A stretch of 64,000 bases of DNA, from NCBI GenBank assembly GCA_949825065.1, contig OX463838.1:8534251-8598250 (forward strand), in the 5' to 3' direction. The notes beneath the pieces were generated by a model. That model made no database searches. It saw only the letters and a program-made list of their open reading frames with translations, and was not told where the DNA came from. A program made the translations under genes and the position numbers. This document shows positions 52,674-63,488 of the stretch, one piece after another; the first letter of the stretch is position 1, and every line of letters begins with the position of its first letter. This DNA is from Odontocerum albicorne. Lineage: Eukaryota; Arthropoda; Insecta; Trichoptera; Odontoceridae.

Positions 52674-53009
52674 ACTATATAACGGAACGAATAATAACGG
52701 ACATATTATAATACTCGTACAGTCATATCCAAAATACAATTCAATATGATATATCCTCAATATCAAATCCGTAAAGGAAATATTTTGTTATTAAGTTCAG
52801 TCTTAAGAGAGTTTAATTCTTTACAACCCCTTAACTGACTTAACTTTTTTTCAGTTATCTCAAAATGTATAAAGTGTGGATTGTTTGTTATTTTTGCACA
52901 TATACTTCTACTTATCGAGTAATAAATCAAGTCGTTTGAGCTATAGAATAGCAAATATATAAACCATAAAATTTGTCTAAAAAACGAAGCCTTTATTCTT
53001 GATGAACTG
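52674..53009. other. No recognisable feature
   Basis: AT-rich. A footprint 8-mer lies at 52712-52719. Confidence 0.35.
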
Positions 53010-53231
53010 AAAATCACCAACAGATTGTCGACAATATGCCAACGAAGAGTCCTCCGATTCTTCGAACATATTTTCCATGGCCAAGGGAAGTTTGGAGGGG
53101 CTTGTGGTCACTGGAAGCGTGATTGTCGACACACAAGAAGACACGCAGGTGTGAGTGGAGAGGAATCGTTTAATACGGGAGTCACGATGCTCAGTTATAA
53201 GTTATATGAGATAATGGATGAAACTAATTGA
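53010..53231 (+). pseudogene. RTE-like LINE C-terminal scrap
   Basis: Plus strand: RRVLRFFEHIFHGQGKFGGA, CGHWKRDCRHTRRHAGVSGE, then MLSYKLYEIMDETN. RVLRFF.HI...G.. is the F-GH-I block of RTE-type LINE C-termini (RRL.FFGHI..) with substitutions. Only about 60 codons remain. The final part is the first unit of the adjacent 92/93-bp array. Confidence 0.45.
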
Positions 53232-53616
53232 ATTGTTATAAAAAAAAGTGGAGAGGAATCGTCTAATACGGGAGTCACGATGCTCAGTTATAAGTTACAT
53301 GAGATAATGGATGAAACTAATTGAATTGTTATAAAAAAAGTGGAGAGGAATCGTCTAATACGGGAGTCACGATGCTTAGTTATAAGTTACATGAGATAAT
53401 GGATGAAACTAATTGAATTGTTATAAAAAAAAGTGGAGAGGAATCGTCTAATACGGGAGTCACGATGCTCAGTTATAAGTTACATGAGATAATGGATGAA
53501 ACTAATTGAATTGTTATAAAAAAAGTGGAGAGGAATCGTCTAATACGGGAGTCACGATGCTCAGTTATAAGTTACATGAGATAATGGATGAAACTAATTG
53601 AATTGTTATAAAAAAA
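53155..53616 (+). repeat. 92/93-bp minisatellite, 5 copies
   Basis: GTGGAGAGGAATCG starts at 53155, 53248, 53340, 53433 and 53525. Periods alternate 93, 92, 93, 92 because an A-run has one base more or less. Units are otherwise almost identical (CTAATACGGGAGTCACGATG, ATGAGATAATGGATGAAACT). Confidence 0.97.
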
Positions 53617-55550
53617 TCATACGATTTTATTTCAAATAATCCCATGTTATAAAACATCTGTGTTCCTACAATAAAAGTAGAAAAAGCGTAAAATCCTTTC
53701 AAGCCCAGTAATATGAGGACGGCATTAGACCAAAAACCGAAAAGTGTCAAAAATCCACTAGGAGGTGTGATAAATAATGATATACCGTCAATCCCGAGTA
53801 GGAAAAGCAGGAGGAAGCGGGCGCTCTTGGCAAGTCTCGCACGCAGTCGGTGTAAGATCGATAGCAACCTTCTGAAACCTGAAACTTTTCAGCTGCTTTC
53901 ATCTGTCTACAGCGTACACAACTGTTTCATAATTATATTTTTTTACACCGAATATTTTTTTATTTTGTTTTCATTCAGTTTAGTTAAAAGGGGTTGTGGT
54001 TGTCATAAATTACATTTTGTCTTCAATAATATTTACACCTGAATATCCTAGTTATTAAAAAATAAACAAATTTACATTTTGCATACTTCAGTTAACTAAT
54101 TAAATATTCTAAATGCCACAATGTGCGATTGTTCTCTAGTATTCCCCAGCTGTTTGTTGTCAATTGTGTCATAAATGTATTATCACTTCAAGGATAACAT
54201 GAGGGGGACATGACATGGTTGAAGAACATGTGGAATTGATCTGTTCCAACAAATGTACGCCTTTTCCGAGCCACAATTTTAGAAAGATCTTCATGAGTTT
54301 ATAAATAGTTTTGCAGTTTTCAGGTTTCATTCAATTCGAGTTAATATCAACTGCAATTAAAAATTATACAAATGGAACTTTAGGATGTGTTGCGCGATCC
54401 AAAGATTTTCTTTGTGCCCGAGTATGGATTTTTTTAAAGTTTTTGTGTAAATACAAATCAGATATTTTGTTGGAAATTTATGTTAAGTAATGCACACTTC
54501 TGAACATCTTATGTATCGTTTTCTTAGTCCTTTACACAGAACATACAGGTTTTTAAAATTGAAATAATTTTTATTATTAATTATTTAATTTCTATATACT
54601 TCGTTTGTTTCCCAGCTGTATTTCAATCCTTGTTTAATATTTGTAGTTATTGATCAATTTTAAAACATTAATTAGTATAAAATTCCGTAATCCTCTGTAA
54701 ATTAAATAGGTTTCACAAATTCATATTAATTACCATCCAATTGACATTTGTGTAAAATCTATCTAGTTTTTGAACCTCTGATACAAATTTTCGTAAAATA
54801 TTTTGGCAGTAACTCGATATCACAGGTTAAAAGTGTTACTTTTGGAGATTTCAAATTATTCACCTGTTAGGAATAGCCACGAGTGACGAGTGAACGCCGA
54901 AGGAAGCCGGGAATTGATTTTGACCGATCATGTAGGTACTACAACTTATGCTCGGCACAAGTAGCCTTGGCTGAGTGTATCGCGTTGCAAGCGAACCGAG
55001 CCTCGATAATTCTGCATTATTTATTTCCTTTGCTACGATCGAACTCGACAATTGCTCTCCAGAATTAATACAGAATTAATAAAGGAAGTTAAATTATTCT
55101 TTGCGAGTTTTTTTAGAAATATCCGAAGTTCACAAAGCGTTATATGACAATTATTACGTGCATAAGAAGTAAAATATTTCCTGTGTACTTTTTCAGCCGT
55201 ACCTACTCGTAAAACACATGATCTTAAAAACACATGATCTTAAAAAGTTTATAACCGGTTACGGCTTTAACCATATGCATTTACTTGCCACGCTCACAGA
55301 CCGGATACTGCATTTTAAGTTCAGAATGATTCGGTTTTAAAATAAAATACAATATTACATGTGTCGCATCAATTTTATGTCAAAACGAGTTTTTAAAAAT
55401 ATATTTTGTATGCAAAGCAATTTTTTTTTATTCCAGCAGTACTTAAAGGGTAATAATAATCCTAAATAAAATTAGTTAAATGATGACGGTTTTCTTCATG
55501 TATTAATCGTATAAAATATGATTATAAATTTATTCTGCATGTGTTCCTCC
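53617..55550. other. Long unique stretch
   Basis: Less AT-rich patches at 53700-53890 and 54870-55010 show no domain or repeat. An open minus frame at 53565-53867 is leucine/phenylalanine-rich without motif. A footprint 8-mer lies at 55204-55211. Confidence 0.35.
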
Positions 55551-55755
55551 GCCGACCTCCGTGGCGTAAGACGCCTGTCTTCCGACCCGGAGATTACGGG
55601 TTTGATTCCCGTTGGAACGCAATGTTTTTGGAAAGGATTTCAGTCTGGTTTTTACTTAAGGCCTGTTTAATATCTTTCGGTTCGGTTGGGACAGATTGTC
55701 GCATGGCAATAAGCCCGCCAGGTTTTATTGTATTCAATGAAAGTGTAATAAAAAA
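55551..55755 (+). mobile_element. SINE-A copy 6, full length
   Basis: Head GCCGACCTCCGTGGCG, then CTGTCTTCCGACCCGGAGAT, ACGGGTTTGATTCCCGTTGG (B box intact). The A box is shortened by a small deletion. Body TTTCAGTCTGGTTTTTACTT; tail CGCATGGCAATAAGCCCGCC, AGGTTTTATTGTATTCAATG and AAAGTGTAAT. Confidence 0.88.
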
Positions 55756-56337
55756 ATTCTCACTGTATCCGTATAATTTTACTAGTTTTATGTTTATTCA
55801 TTATTAATTTTTTTACTGTATGTAGTACATTATATTTTCTAATATTTTGAATTAAATCTAGGACACGTCTCAAAATGTTATATAGCCGTCCTATTTGGAA
55901 TCAGATTGTCATCTCAATTTTTTTCACGCGGCATCTCGGCAAGTGGGCATCAGATGTGCCTCACATTTTCTCCGCCCGGATGTTATTACATCGGCTGATG
56001 TCTTCCGTACATTTGATATATTTTATGAAACATTCATATAACAGACATTTAATATGAGTAGATAATAGCTATAGTAGATACGTACACCTTATTTGGATGG
56101 GATTTGCTCTAAATCTTACGTTATAAACTGTTAATGTTCGTTGTTACTTTACACTTTTTGTTTGTTTTGAGAAATAAAATATTAAAAATAGTTTTAATTT
56201 TAAATTTCTTAGATGTTTCTACTTGTACCTTTTAAAATCATATACCATAAATATAAGAATTTGTAAAATGATTTTTTTTTTTTTAAATTTCTTATTAATA
56301 AATAATGTGTAATTAACATTTGATATGTGCGTATATG
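55756..56337. other. No recognisable feature
   Basis: AT-rich spacer. Confidence 0.4.
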
Positions 56338-56339
56338 TA

Positions 56340-57298
56340 CGAGGCATATCCAGAAAGTAAGTGTACTGAATTTTTGTAGGTTACAATTTTTTTTATTTAA
56401 ACAAAAAAATTACGTGGTTACCGTAGTACATATGTAAGCTATTTTTCGACATAGTCGCCATTCCTCTCAATGCAGGTGGTGAAGCGGGGTATCAACTTTT
56501 TGATGCCTTCCTCGAAGTAGTTTCCCGCCAACCCCTCCGTCCACTTCTCCACCTCCTCCTTTACCTCCTCGTCGGTTGAAAACCTTTTTCCACCCATGTG
56601 CAGCTTCAGGGAGGTAAAGAGATAGTAATCTGAAGGTGCTAGGTCAGGGGAATGCGCGGGATGGTTCAGGACATCCCATTTAAACGAGGCGAGCAGTTCC
56701 TTCGTGGCGTTGGCCGTGTGTGGTCTGGCATTGTCGTGCAGCAGGCAGACTCCCTTTGTCAGCAAGCCTCTCCTCTTGTTCTGAATCGCCCTCCGCAATT
56801 TTTTTAGGGTCTCACAGTATCTTGCAGAGTTAATGGTCTCCCCTTGAGGCATATATTCAATTAAAATTATGCCTTGACAGTCCCAAAACACGGATGCTAT
56901 GATTTTCTTGGCTGAAATTGTGGTTTTAAACTTTTTGGCGGAGGGTGAAGAGGTGTGACGTGACCGTTTTTAAACTCGCGACACCACTTGTACACACTCG
57001 TACGATTCATAGCTTTATCACCATACGCAGTTTTCACCTCATTATAAACCTCAACTGGAGGTTTTCCCTTCCAAACGAGATAACGGATGACGCCGCGTAT
57101 TTCGCACTTGGCGGGAGATTGGATTGACATTTTTCACGAAACGTGTTGTCGCGTCGACACTTCTCAACGTACTGACCTCGAACCGGTCTCGTTGCGGAGG
57201 GGAAGGGTCAGGCTACACGGAAGTGTAGCCAACATGTCGAAAATAAAATCCATTCGGTCGCGAGAGCCTCAGTACACTTACTTTCTGGATACGCAGAG
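56340..57298 (-). mobile_element. mariner element 3b, intact TIRs, internal deletion
   Basis: TIRs of about 30 bp: CGAGGCATATCCAGAAAGTA at the left and its near complement (complement CTCTGCGTATCCAGAAAGTA) at the right, between TA dinucleotides 56338-56339 and 57299-57300. Length is 959 bp. The terminal tetranucleotide of the left TIR is CGAG. Confidence 0.95.
56439..57130 (-). pseudogene. mariner transposase with central deletion (copy 3b)
   Basis: The N-terminus starts MSIQSPAKCEIRGVIRYLVW, continuing KGKPPVEVYNEVKTAYGDKA and RTSVYKWCREFKNG, the first helix-turn-helix region of a mariner transposase. About 125 codons are then missing, taking out the second HTH, the WVPxL linker and the first catalytic Asp. 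After a frame change the sequence resumes at ASVFWDCQGIILIEYMPQGE. The second Asp (LLHDNARPH) and third Asp (HSPDLAPSDYYLF) are 34 residues apart. The end is FTTCIERNGDYVEK. Reading frames outside the deletion are open, so the deletion looks recent relative to point decay. Confidence 0.95.
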
Positions 57299-57300
57299 TA

Positions 57301-57748
57301 CATGCGATTTTTAGAAACTAATTTTTAGATAGGAACTATCGTTCACAAAAGTTTTTTTTTATAATAATTGTTTCATTGTTTATAAATACTACTATAAATT
57401 ACGCATTAGTGTTCAGATTTTTCATTTTCCTAATAGTTAGACGTTGCAATTTTTAAATCATCAGATAAAGCTATTTGAACTTAAAAATACAAATATTTTT
57501 ACATTTTGTTGATTTCTAAAGAAAATCACTTAAAGCACGACGATCAATAAATTTGGCTATCCATTTATTAACTCAGTGAAGAGCGCTTTCATAAGATTCA
57601 AATTATTTCTTTGGTTAGTGTATTTTTTTTCTCAGTATGTAAAATTTGCCTCGTTTTCATTCAATAAACTCAAATAAATTTGTATGTTTATGATGATAAT
57701 ATCTATGAAGATATATATCGAAGGTCTTATTTATCATTTTGAATTAGT
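57301..57748. other. No recognisable feature
   Basis: AT-rich spacer. Confidence 0.4.
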
Positions 57749-57931
57749 AGTATATTCATTGTAATTTATTTTTATCAAACACTGTTTATTTCACTTTTTT
57801 GTAACGGTATAACCCTACCGGTTTCAAGGCTTTCACCTCATCTTCAGGGGAGCACAAAAAATAAATTACAATGTCCTTTAACCCCCACAACGTTAATGCC
57901 TTAATTATAAACAACAAAGTATATTCATTGT
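57749..57931. mobile_element. PLE-H element with perfect 14-bp TSD
   Basis: Element 57763-57917 between AGTATATTCATTGT repeats (57749-57762 and 57918-57931). It contains ATCAAACACTGTTTATTTCA, the complement of the hammerhead-like region (CCGGTTTCAAGGCTTTCACC, TCATCTTCAGGGG) and GCACAAA. It then jumps to the right terminus (AATAAATTACAATGTCC, TTAATTATAAACAAC). Compact 155-bp version of the family. Confidence 0.9.
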
Positions 57932-59469
57932 TTATTTCTTGTGATAGAGATAAATTGATATTAAAAAAACACATTGTTGCTTCGCAACGAAATAAATAAG
58001 CACTGAAACCATATTTTTATGATGAATAATGATCAAATTTGAATTGTTCAAACTCAGTTAAATACTTGTATACATTTTGCCTGTTATTTAATTATCTGTT
58101 TTAACATGTGATAAGTATTAAAACGCTAATATTTTTATGAATGGAGAAACACACAGTGAAACAATTATGATATGTACATATGTATGCACTCGTAGATGGT
58201 TCGTTGACTATAGTTATCCACATTAGTCACAGGAAACAGCGATAAACTATCCTTAAGTGTCATAACACGTATCTAGTATGACAATCTTGGTAGACTCAAA
58301 TGATTTAATATTTTATATTTTTTCTAACTCGAAGATCGCACCCTTTTTTTATGTGATTTAATTGCTGTCTCTACAAAGAGCTCTCTTCTCGTGTTATCTT
58401 TACTCGCAGATTCTGAAACCACCGATTCGGTTCATTCCCCTTTCCCCACGATAACAGCACGATGCTACGTTTTAAATCTAGTTCAAGGGATTTATTCAGG
58501 GGATTATTCCACTTCCCGACGAGCTTTATATTTTTATTGAATAAATCCTCGAAGCATTTATTTAAAATAAGTGAATTAATCTTCGAAACAAACTGACTTT
58601 CTTTGTTGTATATAAAGTTATATACATGAGAGATTATATCGCGCGATTTTTCCATAATTTATATTTAAGTGGAATAATTCTTCTGAGTGGTATTTTTCCG
58701 CTCTTCATATCGAATTAAACCTGAAAAGTTTCTTTATATTACTTTGAGGGAAAGATATCAATCTTAGAAATATTTTTTTTTGCTTTAGTAAGTAAGCCGA
58801 CGTTAATTTTATGATTTTGCAAATAAAAGTAATTTTGTTTCGCACATTTCACACGTGTTATGGTTTTATGAAGTGCTAACATTCATAAGTAACTCGGATT
58901 AAGTGTTTTTATAAATGCATGCCAATAATCAAAACTTCAACGAAACGACAAGTTTATTTCTTGACATTTCGTGAATGTTGGCATTCAAATTATAATTAAG
59001 TCTTTAAAAAACTTGTCCAGATTTTCAGTTTCCCATCAATGGCTTTAAACTACATCGTATTTTTCTTGAAATTATATATCGATTTAATAATAATGTCCAA
59101 TTTGGATTCCTAATGACATTATAATAGCAGCGCACCGGCACGTATGGCAATAGTCGCACCATTTGCGAAATCACGGTTTTCCATTCATCGGCCAAAAATA
59201 TGACCACGACCTGCTTGTTATAAAGTGTAATGCGAGTTGTACTCGTAAGCGCCCGTCAATGTGACGAGAAATCTGAGAAATGCTAACTTAAGTGCTGGAG
59301 AACTGGCAAGTGATACCTTTTTGGTTTCTAAACACACTGATAAGGCAAATATTGTTGAAATGTTCGGAAAGTATTACGTAATTTTAGGTAAATTCAAACA
59401 TTAGGTGAAATTTAAGGTTACAGATTTAAGTACCACTGGTTCCCGATCTTTGAAAAAAGGTTCCAACTC
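57932..59469. other. Long unique stretch
   Basis: A 94-codon minus frame at 58371-58655 lies in a less AT-rich patch; its product has no motif I recognise and no splice or promoter context. A footprint 8-mer lies at 59240-59247. Confidence 0.35.
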
Positions 59470-59552
59470 TTTCACTTGACGTTTTTTTGGTTGGTTACAC
59501 GCGGCAATAAACCCGCCAGGTTGTTCTGTATACAACGAAAATATAATAGAAT
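59470..59552 (+). mobile_element. SINE-A 3' tail fragment
   Basis: TTTTTTTGGTTGGTTACACG, CGGCAATAAACCCGCCAGGT and TGTTCTGTATACAACGAAAA. The head is absent. Confidence 0.7.
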
Positions 59553-60894
59553 ATATATAGTAATATGATATTGTAATCTTTGTCAGTTTGTAAATTATAG
59601 TGCAACTGATTTAGAAGTTTCAATACGATGATATGACGAGAGACAAGAAACACAAGTGGATAAAATGGACTAATTCGTTTTTGATACGTCAAATCCGGAT
59701 ACACATACATATATCTCGTTCATATTAAACACATTTTACGACCTCATTATTTAAGTTAAATATTTACATTGCACTTTTTATTATTTTTATATTTCATTTT
59801 AAAATTAAACAACGTCTCACGCCACTTGAATGATAAAGGATTTAAATAAACAATTTATCATTTTCTCAGGAATACTTGATGCAGTTCTGAAATGTATGTT
59901 TATTTAAATAAAATACGAGTTTATCATAAATTGTCCAAATGTTCATTTGGAAAAAGGGTGCTTTTCTACTTAATGGAGTTATCAATTTAAAAGAAATACG
60001 CTAATATTCCACTTACAAATTTATATCTTCATTTTTTAAATTTAAACCAAAATTTCTAATGTAATACAAAAAAAATGTACTAGATACTTTAAGAACTATG
60101 CGTCTTTAAATGATAAACTAATTTGATCGAATAACATTATAAATTCCCACTTCATATCTCACTAAGAAAATGTGTTTTCAATACCCTTCTTGTTATACAT
60201 TATAAATGGATAATGTCACATTTTCGTACATATATAATTCATAAGTTCACTCAGATGCAGGAAAAAAATACTTAAAAACTGCGCTTTGTGGTTTTTAGCA
60301 AAATAGAATTACACGTATTGTAATGATATATAATATTTAGCATAATAATTGTTTTAAAAAGCTCATATCATGTCCAAGTGAATACAACATTGATTGAAAA
60401 CTAATAGCAAACATGAAAATCGGCAAGAATACAAAAGCAATAAAATAGTCTTGAAGTTTAATTGTTTTCATGTGTTGCTGGTAGCACTGTCGTATGTAAC
60501 ATTTTCTTACATTGGTCAGAAGATAATTAAGATAACAAAAGCAAACGATTGTATTGTCTTCAAGTGATCTCATTCAGGATATATTTTTTCTAGTAATATT
60601 GGTTTTTATTCGTCAAAATTGTTCATAATATGGTCATAGAAAACATTAAATATTGAAAACATGGCAATAATTTAACTGATTTCTTTGATACCTACCTGGG
60701 TTTTACAAACTGTATTTAGTGTTATTTCTAGATCAAATGTCTTGTTTTCTGAATGCTTTATCCGATTCATAAGACAAAGCGATAATAAAATTGAACATTT
60801 TTCGCAAGGCGCGATGATTGCGTGCATGTGAACGCCCTCTAATGCTAATAGGGTGCATTGCACTGCCAAATCTCACGTGTCTGCCCCGGCTCTA
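59553..60894. other. No recognisable feature
   Basis: AT-rich unique DNA. Minus frames at 60337-60573 and 60672-60869 have no motif. Confidence 0.4.
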
Positions 60895-61060
60895 ACGACT
60901 CTCCACTTTTACTGTAAACTTCCGAGAAAGGGTGTCACAGCCTGCCGGAGGGAGAAGTCAAGTTGTGAGGGTGGAACGGGGTGGAGAACTGCCATTGGAT
61001 TGCGGGGTAGGGGGTGCGCCGCGCCTTCTACCCGTTTCTTCCTTGTCCATATCAGATCGT
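60895..61060. other. GC-rich islet
   Basis: GCCTGCCGGAGGGAGAAGTC, GGGTGGAACGGGGTGGAG and GCGGGGTAGGGGGTGCGCCG. Open on both strands through base composition; no domain. Confidence 0.3.
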
Positions 61061-61696
61061 GTGATATCATGAACATTGTATGTGCTGTAGCGCCGTTTCC
61101 ATGGGACTTGTCATTTTTATTGTCTCGACACAAAATTCTCCTCTTTTAAGCCATGTCATTGTTCTTTTATCTCGTTTTTTTTTATTATTCTGTTGAATAG
61201 CCATTATTTCTTGCTCTCGAAGTTTCATCTGAGATCTTCTTATCGTATCATAGATACTTAATTGTTTCCGTCTAGAATTCTGACACTTATCATAGATAGC
61301 CTTTGAGCGTTCTGCAAATCAAATCCTCGACGATACACGTCTCCGAATTATTCGGCCACGGCACAGATCTGCTTTGTCAAGCTTCAATATTGGTGGATGA
61401 AATTATCAGAGTTGACCCTGATATGGACTTTTGGACTAGATCGTGATTGATTGAGGATTCATTGATTGAGGCTTTTTCGATTTGGCTCAATTTTCTTCAC
61501 AGAACTTTTTCCTCTTTCTCCAGCTATGGCTAGGCCGATGACGTGGATACATGTTTACGTTAATGTGTAATGTATTTATTTAACACTTTCGGGTAAATGC
61601 ATCTGAATACTGATTTATTGCTTCCGATCGACAAGTTTTTGGTTCGTCATTACTTAAACTTAGTAAATGATTGTTGTATTTGAGTAAAAGTAAGAA
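61061..61696. other. No recognisable feature
   Basis: Unique DNA, mildly AT-rich. Confidence 0.4.
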
Positions 61697-62153
61697 AATA
61701 AAATGTAAATGTCATGAAAAATGGGGATTATAATGTAAATTGTATAGAAGTCAACGACGAAAAAATGGGGATTGTTATGTAAATTGTGTAGAAGTTAATG
61801 ACCAAAAATGGGGACTAAAATGTAAATTATATGGAAGTTAACGACGAAAAATGGGGATTATAATGTACTCGTAAATTGTATAGGTGTTGAAAAATAGGGA
61901 TTATAATGTACTCGTAAATTGTATAGGTGTTGAAAAATGGGGATTATAATATAAATTGTATAGTAGTTAAGAACGAAAAATGGGGGTTGTAATGTAAATT
62001 GTATAGGAGTTAAGGGCGAAAAATGGGGATTATAATGTAAATAATATAGGTGTTAAGGACGAAAAATGGGGATTATAATGTAAATTGTATAGGAGTTAAG
62101 GACGAAAAATGGGGACTATAATGTAAATTGTATAGGAGTTAAGGACGAAAAAT
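61697..62153 (+). repeat. 43-bp minisatellite, about 11 degenerate copies
   Basis: Unit GAAAAATGGGGATTATAATG, TAAATTGTATAGGAGTTAAG, GAC. Copies vary in sequence and length. Two adjacent units read ATAATG-TACTCG-TAAATTG where others read ATAATG-TAAATTG, a clean 6-nt insertion at a TA. Confidence 0.93.
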
Positions 62154-62391
62154 AGTTATAGATAATTTCTTGTTTAGTTTTTTATGTTAAATATTGATAA
62201 GAATAAGACACATCGAATTGAGTCAGTCGAAAGAACTCAAGAAGGCTTCTGATGCGTTTGTATACAAAGGATTATTCCGTCACCAGATAGGAAGTCCATC
62301 ATCAGATAATAAATTTGAATTTAATAATAACTTGACGTATTTTACATTTTAATTATGAGTATCGATTACATGTTAGATGATATAGTTTTAA

Positions 62392-63150
62392 TTGAGTATG
62401 CTTTTAAACTATTCATCATTTGGTAGCATATCTATTGTAGTTAATGAACTGAAGAGTCGCATGAGGAGTGCGTTAGCGGATGTTGTTAGATTGAATGACA
62501 GAGTGTTCTACAGCAGAGACATCTCCCAGTCCACAAAGATATCGGTCTACAAGGCTATTGTCCTCCCCACGCTTATCTATGGATCTGAGACTTGGGTTCC
62601 TTATAGAACGCACACTCAAAGCCTCGAAATGTTCCACCAGCGTTTCCTTCGCCGAATTCTTCGGATCCACTGGAGTGATCGTGTCACAAATGTTCCGGTC
62701 CTGCAACGCTCCAACTGTAAACCTTTAGAGAATATGGTTGTAAAGGCGAAATTGTGGTGGACCGGGCATGTGATACGCATGGGCGATCACAGACTCCCAA
62801 AACGCGTCTTGTACGGGGAAGTGGTGGACAAGCGAAGAGTTGGTAGGCAGAGCAAACGCTACAAGGACAGTCTACGAGAGTCGCTTACTTTGTGCGGGGC
62901 GCCTGAGGACTGGGAACAGGTGGCTCAGGTCCGTGAGGGGTGGAGACCCGTATGTTCTCGGGCTGATGGCGTTTCAGCGGCTAGACGTATGAGAAATAAT
63001 CTGCGCACTGCGAACATGCGTCAACATGGCCAGGCGGCTCAGCAGGGTTCATATGTTTGTGGCATTTGCGGGAGGGAGTGCGCATCGAGGATCGAGCTGT
63101 TCTCTCACAGAAAATCACACGATCGACGTGGGAGAACGGTTCAGGACTGA
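62392..63150 (+). pseudogene. LINE-F (RTE/Rex-like) ORF2 C-terminal region, open for 252 codons
   Basis: Longest non-repetitive coding segment in the window. Order: RMRSALADVVRLNDRVFYSR, KISVYKAIVLPTLIYGSETW, HTQSLEMFHQRFLRRILRIH, WSDRVTNVPVLQRSN, WWTGHVIRMGDHRLPKRVLY, GRQSKRYKDSLRESLTLCGA, WEQVAQVREGWRPVCS. The end is a C2H2-like finger, CGICGRE then SRIELFSHRKSH. This is the post-RT part of a LINE ORF2 family found in many animals. The ATG at 62392 is not a native start; the copy is 5'-truncated near 62400. The frame is intact from there, making it the youngest-looking LINE here. The short 3' UTR ends in ATGATGATGATGATGATT at 63193-63211. Confidence 0.9.
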
Positions 63151-63212
63151 CTTTGGAGTGGCGAGGGGATCCTCGACTGCGAGGCCCGGCAATGATGATG
63201 ATGATGATTGTA
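63151..63212 (+). mobile_element. LINE-F 3' UTR and (ATG)n tail
   Basis: CGAGGGGATCCTCGACTGCG then GGCCCGGCAATGATGATGAT. A short UTR with a trinucleotide tail is usual for RTE-type LINEs. Confidence 0.7.
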
Positions 63213-63390
63213 GTTAAAATGTCATTTTTCAGTTCAGCATTTCATATTTTGAGTAATTTAGTAAGTTAAGTTAAAAAAAATATGACAGAACTAACAACGA
63301 ATAAATAAATACAAAAAAAAAACAGCTCATCATGAATAGTCTTTATAACTCGAGTGTATACCATAGGTGCTGAGGCTAAAAAATCAATTA
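63213..63390. other. No recognisable feature
   Basis: AT-rich spacer. Confidence 0.4.
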
Positions 63391-63488
63391 ATATTCATGT
63401 ATATTTTCTTTCAAAGTATTAAATACGAATGTTCTAACAACTTAGAACATTCGTATTTAATACTTAGAAAGAAAATATACATGAATAT
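63391..63488. repeat. Near-perfect hairpin, 46-bp arms, 6-nt loop
   Basis: Left arm 63391-63436 (ATATTCATGTATATTTTCTT onward), loop ACAACT, right arm 63443-63488 is its complement with one mismatch. No TSD-like flanks obvious. It could be a tiny foldback element or, if transcribed, a precursor for small RNAs. Confidence 0.95.
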
